A stretch of 64,000 nt of DNA from Litorimonas sp963972195. Its GTDB lineage: Bacteria; Pseudomonadota; Alphaproteobacteria; Caulobacterales; Maricaulaceae. Below are positions 32,565 to 41,244 of this stretch, piece after piece. Under the pieces are notes generated by a model. It saw only the letters and a program-made list of their open reading frames with translations. It ran no database searches and had not been told where the DNA came from. Position numbers and translations under genes: made by a program. The DNA is taken from positions 62,001-126,000 of the forward strand of contig CAXATH010000003.1 of the NCBI GenBank assembly GCA_963972195.1. Direction: 5' to 3'. The stretch's first letter is position 1. Each line of letters opens with the position of its first letter.

Positions 32565-34685
32565 TCAGTCGATGCTGGCTGGCCGCGGAAGCAGGTCCGG
32601 CCAGCCATATTTTTCCCACGCTTTGACCATCCCGATATTTTTCGAGAACGTCATGAAATTCGGATGAGTCCAGATTTGGCGCACAGGCTCCCGCTCAGAC
32701 CATATCTGCATAAAGCCAAAAAAGTTCGCAGGTGTAATTCTCTCACCCAATGTTTTAAATACCATCTCGGTATAGCCCATCCAGATCGCCGGAAGGACGA
32801 TGGTTGGGTCATATTTATCGTGCAAGGTGGCGTGTAGCATATTTAGCATATTGCAATATATGTCCCGGTCCTGCGCTTTGCCGCTGCACACGCCTTTGGC
32901 GGCCATCAGCCAATATGCGTCCATCGCGTCCGGCGACATAGGCGTAGAGCCCGCTGGAGGGAAAATGACCGTGTTCATGAGTTGGCGTGTTGATCGGTAT
33001 TGTTGAACGGCCCGTTCGGTATCACCACTGGCAGCCGTGGCAACAGCCAGCCACATCGCCGGAAATCCGAGTTCCCGCATCCGCTCTCCGGCCGCTATGG
33101 AGCCGTCTATATCCCCCACATTGAGACGGGCTGTTGTCAACATGGCGTAATTACGGGCGTTAATCGGATCTTGGTCAATGGCCGCTTCGATATAAGGCAA
33201 AGCTTGCCGCGTTCGTCCGCAATAAAGCAGGAATGACCCAAGACGTATGACGACATCCGGGTTTGTGGGCTCTAGGCGAACCGCCTCAAACGCTAAATCC
33301 AACGCTCCAACAATATCGTTTTTGGTCCACTTTAATATTCCGAGCATGGCGCGGGCATGCCCTTGATCTGGGGTCAGAAAAATAGCCCGCCGTGCATGTT
33401 CCGCCATTTTTTCACATTCGGTTAAACGATCAAGGCAGGGGGTATAAACGCTTTTATAAACATGTGCTTCCGCCAGTGCTGTCCAGCATTCCGCAAAGTC
33501 AGGATCAATATCCAGCGATTTTTCAAGCAGAGAAATCGCCGTATCGAGTACGCCGTCACCAAAGGCTCGAGTTGTCAGTGAGCGGCCTTGCAAATAAAGA
33601 TCATAGGCGTTCTTGTTAGAGGTCAAAACTCTCCCTCCTGGAGCATCAAGTGTCCGCTTCAGAACTTTACTGAGTTCACATGTGACGTCCTGCGCAACGG
33701 CATCCTGTAACGCAAATATGTCATCCGCCAAGCCGTCATAACGTTGAGACCAAACTTCGAAGCCGCTATCGCCTTTTATCAATCTGACGCTTACCCGCAT
33801 GTCATTTTCTTGTAGTTGAATTGACCCTTCAACCAAATGATCCACCCCGAGAGCCTGCGCGATGTCTGGCAGGGACATTTTTGCATCTTTGAAGTGGAAT
33901 GAGGAAGTTCGGCCCGCCACCCGCAGCTCGGGAGCCCGCCCAAGGGTTGTGATTAGTTCATCGACTATGCCATCTGCTAAATAGTCTCTGTGTGAATTTT
34001 CTCCGACAAACTGAAAAGGCAAAACGGCGAGACGGGCCAGGCTTTCATCTCGGCCCAATGAAGACTTATGAGCAGTCGCGGGACTTCGAAAATTCCACGC
34101 CGCAAGTAGCTCGGCATAGGTTTTCTCATCTCCGCTTTGGTCAAGATTTTTGAGTGCTACATGAACTGCCTGATGCAAGCGTCTGTGTATGGCTTCCCGC
34201 TGGGTGTTCAGCCACAACTCGAATTCAGGCCCAAATATAAATTGGTCAAGAATGGGCTTACTACCAATATTATTTAATTCTGACGCGGCGTCGCCGTACC
34301 TGCTCTCTTTAAGGGCAGTTTCTAAGACGGAGAGATCGGTTGTGACATGAGCAGGGTTTAAACTCACGCGGCTCCGGTTGACCTCCAAGATCATGCCATT
34401 AATTGGTGCAAGAAATTTACCGAGATCTGATAGGCACTGACGAAGACTTGCTCGAGCTTGCGCCTCGAATCTGTCCGGCCATAATATCTTGCTAAGGTAT
34501 CGCCGCGAAAAAGACTGTTCCGGTACAAGGCATAACATTGCCAATATCGCGCGCGCGCGCCGGTTTGAAATAAGGGTGACCGAACCGTCCGGGCATTTCA
34601 ATTCAAAAATGCCAAAGAGGGATACATGCAGATTCGGGCCCGTACCACCTGCCTTATCAATATGCCCCACAACCTGCATTTTCAC
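32565..34685 (-). CDS. SARP/OmpR-type transcriptional regulator with TolB-like and TPR domains
   Basis: 706 residues. The N-terminal winged-helix and BTAD-like part (about 20-190) has FELKCPDGSVTLISNRRARAILA and LWPDRFEAQARASLRQCLSDLGKFL. A TolB-like/FlgO-type domain follows (about 220-345: LAVLPFQFVGENSHRDYLADGIVDELI, VDHLVEGSIQ). TPR repeats fill about 370-610 (AECWTALAEAHVYK, GHARAMLGILKW). No membrane segment is seen, unlike CadC. The gene runs towards the six-gene operon. Ligand unknown. Confidence 0.85.
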   Translation of the reverse strand: MKMQVVGHIDKAGGTGPNLHVSLFGIFELKCPDGSVTLISNRRARAILAMLCLVPEQSFSRRYLSKILWPDRFEAQARASLRQCLSDLGKFLAPINGMILEVNRSRVSLNPAHVTTDLSVLETALKESRYGDAASELNNIGSKPILDQFIFGPEFELWLNTQREAIHRRLHQAVHVALKNLDQSGDEKTYAELLAAWNFRSPATAHKSSLGRDESLARLAVLPFQFVGENSHRDYLADGIVDELITTLGRAPELRVAGRTSSFHFKDAKMSLPDIAQALGVDHLVEGSIQLQENDMRVSVRLIKGDSGFEVWSQRYDGLADDIFALQDAVAQDVTCELSKVLKRTLDAPGGRVLTSNKNAYDLYLQGRSLTTRAFGDGVLDTAISLLEKSLDIDPDFAECWTALAEAHVYKSVYTPCLDRLTECEKMAEHARRAIFLTPDQGHARAMLGILKWTKNDIVGALDLAFEAVRLEPTNPDVVIRLGSFLLYCGRTRQALPYIEAAIDQDPINARNYAMLTTARLNVGDIDGSIAAGERMRELGFPAMWLAVATAASGDTERAVQQYRSTRQLMNTVIFPPAGSTPMSPDAMDAYWLMAAKGVCSGKAQDRDIYCNMLNMLHATLHDKYDPTIVLPAIWMGYTEMVFKTLGERITPANFFGFMQIWSEREPVRQIWTHPNFMTFSKNIGMVKAWEKYGWPDLLPRPASID

Positions 34686-34878
34686 CCCTGTTTTATATAC
34701 AGGTTTATACGATACGGTAATGAATACAAAGACTAAACAAGCAAGCGGATATGTCGAGACCCGCTTTCTGCTTTATTTGAGGGGGGGTGAACTCGATAAT
34801 TATATCCGTTAGCCAGGCGCTCAATATTTGCTTGAGACAAACCCCTTAACTAGCATCCGCTTTGCTCTCTGATCTCCT

Positions 34879-37800
34879 TCAGTGAAAATCGCGGCTTGGA
34901 AATAGTTTATTGGCTTGTTGGCGTGGATGACGTGCCCCTCCGCCACTATTGTAATATCCACTAATGTTCCTCCGTTCTCCTTTGGAACGGGCCAGCGGAT
35001 TTGTTGGCTTTCTCTCTCCCGCGCGCACGCTTTCTTTGGCCGGAACGGGTCTGCGGGCTTCATCGGCATTGTCATGGGTCGGATTAATATTACCTCCGGC
35101 GCTGTTTGCGTCCCCTAATGTGTCGAGAAGGTAGGAGAGGTCTGTGATCTGATTGGCAACCACATGACAAACAATTCCCTCCCGTTGCAATTTCCCCCGT
35201 ATTTTGAGCAGTCGCCCTGCCATGACCGCTTTGCGGCACTGCTCAAACATATTGGGCCAGACCACAATGTTCGAAACACCTGTGCCGTCTTCCAATGTTA
35301 GAAAGATTACCCCGCTGGCTGTACCGGGCCGTTGGCGGGTAATTACCAAGCCACAAACCTCCACTCGCTTTCCATCTTCTGTGTTTCGCAAGTTGTTGGA
35401 TGGGAGGGTTGAACCAATATCCTCTTTCAGCAAATTAACTGGATGTTCCCTCAAGGTCAGGCGTGTTCCAATGTAGTCTTCAAAGACTTGTTCGCGCAAC
35501 TCCATCGTGGGTAAGTTAGCTTGTAAATCCGGCAACCCTTCCCCTAAGCTCTCGAATAAAGGCAAAGGCTTCTCGCCGCCTAATCCGTTTACTGACCAGA
35601 GGGCGTCCCGCCGGTTTATGCTATATTCTGCAAAAGCGTCTGCTTGGGCAAGCCGCGAAAGCGCCGTTCGGTCCAGCCCGGCTTTTCTCCACACAGCCTC
35701 AATAGACCGGTACCCATTTCCCCGCGCGGCAGAAAGCCAATGGCCGTCCTCTTCGCGAAATCCTTTTATTTGCCGAAAGCCCAAGCGCACAGCAAGCTGG
35801 CCATTACCGGCAGGTTCCAGAATATTATCCCAATAGCTGTGCTCGACACAAATGGGCCGCACAGGCACGCCGTGCTCTTGCGCGTCTCGAACAATCTGAG
35901 CAGGGGCATAAAACCCCATAGGTTGGGAGTTAAGCAGGGCGCAACAAAACACCTCTGGATGATGACACTTTAGCCAGCTGGAGACATACACCAAAAGGGC
36001 AAAACTGGCGGCATGGCTTTCAGGAAATCCATATCCTGAGAATCCTTCCAGTTGACGAAACACCGCACAGGCAAAGTCCTCGTCATAGCCGTTTTCAATG
36101 CACCCAATTATAAATCGGTCCTTGAACTTCTGGATCGTGCCGGGGCCCCTTGCTGTGCCAAGCGCGCGCCGTAACTGGTCAGCCTCAGAGGGGGTAAACC
36201 CCGCCGCGACAGACGCAATTTGCATAGCTTGTTCCTGAAATAGCGGAATCCCCAAAGTCTTTCCCAAGACAGGTTCTAAAGCGGCGGAAGGATAGATAAC
36301 TTCCTCCTCTCCGCGCCGGCGTTTTATATAAGGATGCACCATATCCCCTTGAATGGGACCAGGCCGGATAACCGCCACTTCAATAACGAGGTCATAAAAT
36401 GTGCGAGGGCGCATTCTTGGCAAAAAGTTCATTTGCGCGCGGGACTCCACCTGGAACACGCCCAATGAGTCTGCGACACACAGCATATCATAAACCTTGG
36501 GGTCTTCTTGCGGAATAGTCGCAAGCGCGTAATGCTCCCCCTTCCAATCTCCGAGCAAATGCAAGGCTTTTCGGATGCAAGTCAGCATGCCCAAGGCCAA
36601 GACATCTATTTTCAGCATGCCAATTTTATCAATGTCGTCCTTGTCCCATTCAATAATTGTGCGGTCTTCCATCGCAGCGTTTTCAACAGGGCACATTTCG
36701 TCAAGCCGTCCTGCTGTGATAACAAAGCCTCCGACATGCTGGGACAAGTGGCGCGGAAAACCAATAATCTCATGCGTAAGCTCTATCGTCTGCCGCAGAC
36801 GTGGGTCGGCAGAATCGAGGCCTGCCGCTTTGACGCGGTCATCCCCAACGCCCCGGCTGTTTGTGCCCCAAACTTGAGAAGAAAGCGCCGCGACTGCGTC
36901 TTCTGACAGCCCCATTGCCTTTCCTACCTCGCGAATGGCGGCGCGGCTGCGGAAATGAATAACGGTCGAACAAATACCCGCCCGGTGGCGACCATATTTT
37001 TGATAGATATGTTGAATAACTTCTTCGCGTCGCTCATGCTCGAAATCGACATCTATATCCGGTGGTTCCCCGCGCACTTCAGAAATGAAACGTTCAAAGA
37101 CCATTGAGATCGTTTCCGGCGAAGCTTCGGTAATTCCCAACGCATAACACACTACAGAATTGGCCGCGCTCCCTCGCCCCTGACAGAGAATGCTCTTGGA
37201 CCGTGCAAAAGCAACAATGTCATAAACTGTCAGAAAGTAGCGAGCATAGTTTAATTCCGCTATGAGCTTAAGTTCCTTTTCGACCATTGCCCGTATGCGC
37301 AGAGCCACGCCGTCGGGGTATCTCCAGACAAGCCCTTCCTCGGTTAAGCGGCGCAAACGTGTGTCTGCGTCTTCTCCATCAGTCACTTCATCCGGATATT
37401 CATATTTCAGTTCATCTAGTGAAAACCCACACCGCGAGACGATCACTTGGGTGTTAGCGAGAGCTTCCGGATAGTCCCGAAATAATCGCCGCATTTCAAA
37501 TTCTGACTTTAAACGGGCTTCCGCATTGGGTTGCGCGAGCCGTCCAAGCTGGTCAATTTTGACTTTCTCGCGAATACAGGACAACATATCAGCCAACCGC
37601 CTACGCCGCCCTGTATGCATGATAACATTTCCCATAACGACCAAAGGCATATTCAGATCTCTGGCAAGGTCCGCCCGGGCCGCAAACCGGGTTTGATCAT
37701 CTCCATCGTAAAAGGGAGTTATGCCTAAAAAAACGTCCTCCCCAAAGGCCGCTTTCATGACCTCTGCATGCTCGGTTTTTCGAATTAAAACGAAAAGGTT

Positions 37801-38151
37801 TTCTCCGCCCCATTCTAACACATCGGAAATGTCCAGATTACATTCCCCTTTCGCGGCGCGCCGTTTTCCCAACGTTAGCAAGCGACACAAATTTCCATAG
37901 CCTTTGCGGGTTTTGGAATAGGCGACAATTTCCGCTCCGTCGCGCAATATCAGACGCACCGCGACGACATAGGTCAGACCCACTTCTTGCGCAGCCGCAT
38001 GTCCGCGTACAATTCCCGCAAAGGTATTTGTATCTGCAATTGCAATAGCGGACAGACCAAGCTCGCTCGCACGAATAATTAATTCCTCCGCATGTGAGGC
38101 GCCCTTCAGAAATGTGAAATTAGAGATACAATTCAGCTCGGCATAACTCAT
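34879..38151 (-). CDS. dnaE2: Error-prone DNA polymerase DnaE2
   Basis: 1090 residues from ATG 38151, which overlaps the imuB stop as ATGA. Domains: PHP (1-200), C-family palm with the catalytic triad region PDIDVDF (364-370), fingers, a tandem HhH region, an OB fold (GVIFLTLEDGTGVSNIVVWP) and the basic DnaE2 tail ending HPRQQANKLFPSRDFH. It performs translesion synthesis with ImuA and ImuB during the SOS response. In the PHP domain the usual NDVxYH phrase reads GNVIMH (174-179), so the ancestral metal site looks degenerate. A reading from further upstream (38280) would overlap imuB and lacks support. Confidence 0.96.
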   Translation of the reverse strand: MSYAELNCISNFTFLKGASHAEELIIRASELGLSAIAIADTNTFAGIVRGHAAAQEVGLTYVVAVRLILRDGAEIVAYSKTRKGYGNLCRLLTLGKRRAAKGECNLDISDVLEWGGENLFVLIRKTEHAEVMKAAFGEDVFLGITPFYDGDDQTRFAARADLARDLNMPLVVMGNVIMHTGRRRRLADMLSCIREKVKIDQLGRLAQPNAEARLKSEFEMRRLFRDYPEALANTQVIVSRCGFSLDELKYEYPDEVTDGEDADTRLRRLTEEGLVWRYPDGVALRIRAMVEKELKLIAELNYARYFLTVYDIVAFARSKSILCQGRGSAANSVVCYALGITEASPETISMVFERFISEVRGEPPDIDVDFEHERREEVIQHIYQKYGRHRAGICSTVIHFRSRAAIREVGKAMGLSEDAVAALSSQVWGTNSRGVGDDRVKAAGLDSADPRLRQTIELTHEIIGFPRHLSQHVGGFVITAGRLDEMCPVENAAMEDRTIIEWDKDDIDKIGMLKIDVLALGMLTCIRKALHLLGDWKGEHYALATIPQEDPKVYDMLCVADSLGVFQVESRAQMNFLPRMRPRTFYDLVIEVAVIRPGPIQGDMVHPYIKRRRGEEEVIYPSAALEPVLGKTLGIPLFQEQAMQIASVAAGFTPSEADQLRRALGTARGPGTIQKFKDRFIIGCIENGYDEDFACAVFRQLEGFSGYGFPESHAASFALLVYVSSWLKCHHPEVFCCALLNSQPMGFYAPAQIVRDAQEHGVPVRPICVEHSYWDNILEPAGNGQLAVRLGFRQIKGFREEDGHWLSAARGNGYRSIEAVWRKAGLDRTALSRLAQADAFAEYSINRRDALWSVNGLGGEKPLPLFESLGEGLPDLQANLPTMELREQVFEDYIGTRLTLREHPVNLLKEDIGSTLPSNNLRNTEDGKRVEVCGLVITRQRPGTASGVIFLTLEDGTGVSNIVVWPNMFEQCRKAVMAGRLLKIRGKLQREGIVCHVVANQITDLSYLLDTLGDANSAGGNINPTHDNADEARRPVPAKESVRAGERKPTNPLARSKGERRNISGYYNSGGGARHPRQQANKLFPSRDFH

Positions 38152-39635
38152 GGGAACCGACCTACAAAATACCAGACCGGTTCGTCTGAACCCGGATAGG
38201 TCAATAACCAGAAACGGGGACCGCTCTCTGTTTGAACCTGCCAGTAATCCCGCACAGCTCCCCCGCCCTCCTGCCACCATTCACTCGAAAGTCGTTCGGG
38301 ACCTTTGGCTTTATAGGTTGAGTAGACAGACTTCCGCCACTGAAACCGCTTTGGCGGACGGCCTGGCTCTAAAATCACTAGCCTTTCAGGTTGGTTGAAA
38401 AGTCTTATTGGGCGCTCTCTTGGGACAGGGTGCCAAATAACAGCTTCCCGGCGGTCAATCGCCTCCACTTGAACAAACTCACGTTCCGGCAAATGACTTT
38501 GAACGGGCATAAACTGGCGGACCCGATCAAATCCCAACCGGTTACCCAAAGTCGAAACAACTCGGGAAGTATCATCTTCGGCTTGCTTGTGTTGATCGAG
38601 ACTGATTTGAAAAGGCTGAATGGGTTCAATATGCGCGGCTTTGAGCCGGAACCAATCCGCTCCAAACTCTATTTTTAGTTCATCTAAAGGACGTTCAAAT
38701 TGCTGTATAATGGCAGCTTTTTCATAGCTTGGCCGCGCAAAACCGATTTGCAGGGTATGGTCTCCTGTATCGACACAGCGCACGGTCAGATAATAACGCC
38801 GCGCGCCTTTTGCATCCACCTCAAGTCGCTTGCAAACTGAAGCCGTCAGACGTTCTAAAACGTTCAGTAAATCATCTTTGAAGCCGATAGGGTCCGGGAG
38901 GGTCATACGCGCGGCATAAAGAGTATCGGCAGATTTCGGCGAAACAGGGTCGGGAGCATATCCGAAAGTGGCTGATAGCGATTTTGTCAGGCTCAAACCA
39001 AACCGTCTGGATAGCTCTGCAGATTTTATATCCGAAAGCTGGCCAATTGTTTTTAGACCTGTTCGGCGTAGGCTCGAACTTAGTTTTGGATCTAGACGGA
39101 GCCCTTCCAAAGGGACGTGGGAGAGAGCTTCTTTGGTTTGCCCGGCTCTTGCTATCTGAATATCTGTTGAGCAGTACCGCGCTAAGGCCCACGCAGCAGT
39201 TTTGGTGTCCGCGATCCCGATATTTGACGTTATCTGCATATCACTGAGCCGGGTTTGGGCAAATTCTCCCATTTCCTTTTCCCCGCCAAACAAATGAGCG
39301 CATCCTGTAATATCTAAAAACAAGCCGTCCGGCGGGTCAGGTGAGACCCAAGGGGAGAGCGCGTCGGCCCATCGCCAAAGCGCCCGCAACAAAGCGTCTT
39401 CGCGCGTTCTATCAGATGGTTCCGTTAATAAGGTTGGGCAAATCGCCCGGGCATCGGGTAAAGACAACCCAGGGGTTAGGCCCGCCTGTTTTCCCGTCTC
39501 ATTTAAATGGGTAATTCGCCATGCATTCTTTATTTCTGATATGATCGCAAATGGCGCATCCAGACGTGGATCCTGTTTGCGAATTCGCAGGTCAAGCGGC
39601 AGTTGCGGCAGCCAGATGTATAACACCCGTCTCAT
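38148..39635 (-). CDS. imuB: ImuB, Y-family polymerase-like SOS mutagenesis protein
   Basis: 495 residues, DinB/UmuC-like fold beginning RRVLYIWLPQLPLDLRIR. It acts as the hub that brings DnaE2 to the beta clamp and is normally catalytically inactive; the position of the first Y-family acidic motif reads LYIWLPQLPLD, without the expected catalytic pair. It overlaps dnaE2 by 4 bp downstream and imuA by 44 bp upstream. Length and position are standard for the cassette. Confidence 0.94.
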   Translation of the reverse strand: MRRVLYIWLPQLPLDLRIRKQDPRLDAPFAIISEIKNAWRITHLNETGKQAGLTPGLSLPDARAICPTLLTEPSDRTREDALLRALWRWADALSPWVSPDPPDGLFLDITGCAHLFGGEKEMGEFAQTRLSDMQITSNIGIADTKTAAWALARYCSTDIQIARAGQTKEALSHVPLEGLRLDPKLSSSLRRTGLKTIGQLSDIKSAELSRRFGLSLTKSLSATFGYAPDPVSPKSADTLYAARMTLPDPIGFKDDLLNVLERLTASVCKRLEVDAKGARRYYLTVRCVDTGDHTLQIGFARPSYEKAAIIQQFERPLDELKIEFGADWFRLKAAHIEPIQPFQISLDQHKQAEDDTSRVVSTLGNRLGFDRVRQFMPVQSHLPEREFVQVEAIDRREAVIWHPVPRERPIRLFNQPERLVILEPGRPPKRFQWRKSVYSTYKAKGPERLSSEWWQEGGGAVRDYWQVQTESGPRFWLLTYPGSDEPVWYFVGRFP

Positions 39636-40233
39636 ATGCCCCTCCCCTTTTTAAGGGATTACTCCACTGCACACGCCACGTCCCGAGTTCGCCTTTTCTG
39701 TTTTTAGTGAGAGACCAGTCCCATATATTTCGTCCTGTTTTAGAGGGTTCACAGTGCCAGCGTGTTTCACAAGCAGAAGTCTGCACACGCCCGCTCACTA
39801 AAATTAAACCTATCCCGCCGCCTTCTTCTGAAGCGATTTGCAACCGACGCGATTCCCGCAAATTCGGTCCGCTTGAAAGCTCAATAATGACGCATTGCGC
39901 ACAAGAGGCCCCTAGACTCTGCTCTGCTGCCCAGAGAACTTCACGGCGACTAATGCATTCGATTAAAATCATTCGTGCAGGGTCAATAAAACCCTGTAAG
40001 CCACTTGGTGAGAGCGAGTTGATTTCTCGGGGTCGACCAATCCATATAATTGGACCGCGCAGGCGAGATGCCGCTAAAACAGCAAACATATCGGCACTCC
40101 CCCCGGTCACCTCATGAACGCGCCCTTTTGCCAAAGAAATAGGCTCTGCTAAACAAAGCTTATCCTGCGCCCGCAGTCGCATAGAAGCAAAAGTGCCTAC
40201 ATCCCGGCGGTTTATGAGGTCTGTGACTGACAT
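39592..40233 (-). CDS. imuA: ImuA, RecA-like SOS mutagenesis protein
   Basis: 213 residues from ATG 40233 (MSVTDLINRRDVGTFAS). It has a RecA/SulA-like core with VHEVTGGSADMFAVLAASRLRGPIIWIGRP where Walker A would be, and LILVSGRVQTSACETRWHCEPS late. It is needed with ImuB and DnaE2 for damage-induced mutagenesis. An earlier TTG (40272) lies within the promoter -35 region and upstream of the LexA box, so ATG 40233 is the better start. It overlaps imuB by 44 bp. Confidence 0.92.
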   Translation of the reverse strand: MSVTDLINRRDVGTFASMRLRAQDKLCLAEPISLAKGRVHEVTGGSADMFAVLAASRLRGPIIWIGRPREINSLSPSGLQGFIDPARMILIECISRREVLWAAEQSLGASCAQCVIIELSSGPNLRESRRLQIASEEGGGIGLILVSGRVQTSACETRWHCEPSKTGRNIWDWSLTKNRKGELGTWRVQWSNPLKRGGAYETGVIHLAAATAA

Positions 40234-40236
40234 TAT

Positions 40237-40251
40237 GTTCTTACTTTGTTC
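40237..40251 (-). promoter_or_regulatory. LexA (SOS) box upstream of imuA
   Basis: GTTC-TTACTTT-GTTC, a perfect alphaproteobacterial LexA box (GTTC-N7-GTTC), read as GAAC-N7-GAAC on the minus strand. It ends only 3 bp before the imuA ATG; a TTGACT (-35-like) lies about 20 bp upstream at 40276-40271. Confidence 0.92.
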
Positions 40252-41244
40252 TAGATAAGGACAGAGAGTCAAGAGCGAAGGAATTTAATCCTAAATTTAC
40301 ATGTGGACTAGCTATTAATTTTCCGACTGCGATACGCATAGTCAGAAATTTATGGGGATCTCCCTATTCTTCAGATCTTCACCCGAAGCTCGCAATTTAC
40401 ATAGCCCTCAAAGCTCAGCTAATGCGGCTAAATCCAACTGGCAGATCTCGGTTTTACGGCGCTGAACAGCTTTGCGAATTCATGCGGCTTTTTTGAGTTC
40501 TAAAGTGTCCCTTAATTCTCCTTGGACAGGCATGTCGTCAGAAACCGTAAAACTTATCTCTATGTAAAAAATCAATGCAGAGCCAACACACATCCCGCGT
40601 TTCGCCTTTAAGCCATTCCTAGGAGACAAATATCACCCCTAACTTGGCCTGAACTGTTGTGAAATTCCAAATAGTGCCGGAGAGGACTGTTACATATTTT
40701 ATTTCACTATTTATAACAATAGCTACAGAACCTGAATTACCCTCGGCCTACCAATAAGGCATTGGACTATATATAGTAGCCGTTCGCTCGTCACATGTTC
40801 ATTTTTACGAACCTCCGAACTCTACAACACGACGTATCACTGATTTGTCGCTATACTGCTATTAGATCGCATATCATTTGCGCCGAGCTGACCCTTTATG
40901 CCGAGTATAAGTAGGCGGCACTGCGCCAGAACTGAATAATGTCGCAACCTTCATAATTTCTATAAATGGGAGGGATCAACACCCTAAACAAAGGCGCATC
41001 TGAAACACAATTTTTCCAAAGCAATAAAATTTTCGCAAAATACGCACTTGAAACACTACACATTGCGCTTAGTATAATTTTACAATCGGAATTTTTTTGC
41101 CTAAGAACTAATAATTTGAATATAGTATAAATGTTCTCTGTGATTTGAAATGACCTCAGGCCATTTCGGAAAACTGGCAAATCCCGGAATTGATCATTTA
41201 TCTCGAATGATGAATTCATTCTATATAATTATAAGGGGAATAGG
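40252..41244. other. Gene-poor AT-rich intergenic region
   Basis: About 1 kb between divergent imuA and the NSS gene. All six frames are broken by stops, apart from a short minus-strand frame (40896-41219) with no ribosome binding site or recognisable family. It holds the imuA promoter at the left end and the NSS promoter at the right. At 41097-41110 TTGCCTAAGAACTA resembles the shared operator at 44821 with two bases missing. It may be decayed DNA; no transposase remnant could be proven. Confidence 0.6.

Noticed and set aside
40234..40272. Longer imuA start at TTG 40272
   Set aside because: It would place the LexA box and the -35 box within the coding sequence; ATG 40233 fits both the protein family and regulation.
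40896..41219. 107-codon minus-strand open frame upstream of the NSS gene
   Set aside because: No ribosome binding site, no recognisable family, biased AT-rich composition and it overlaps the NSS promoter region.
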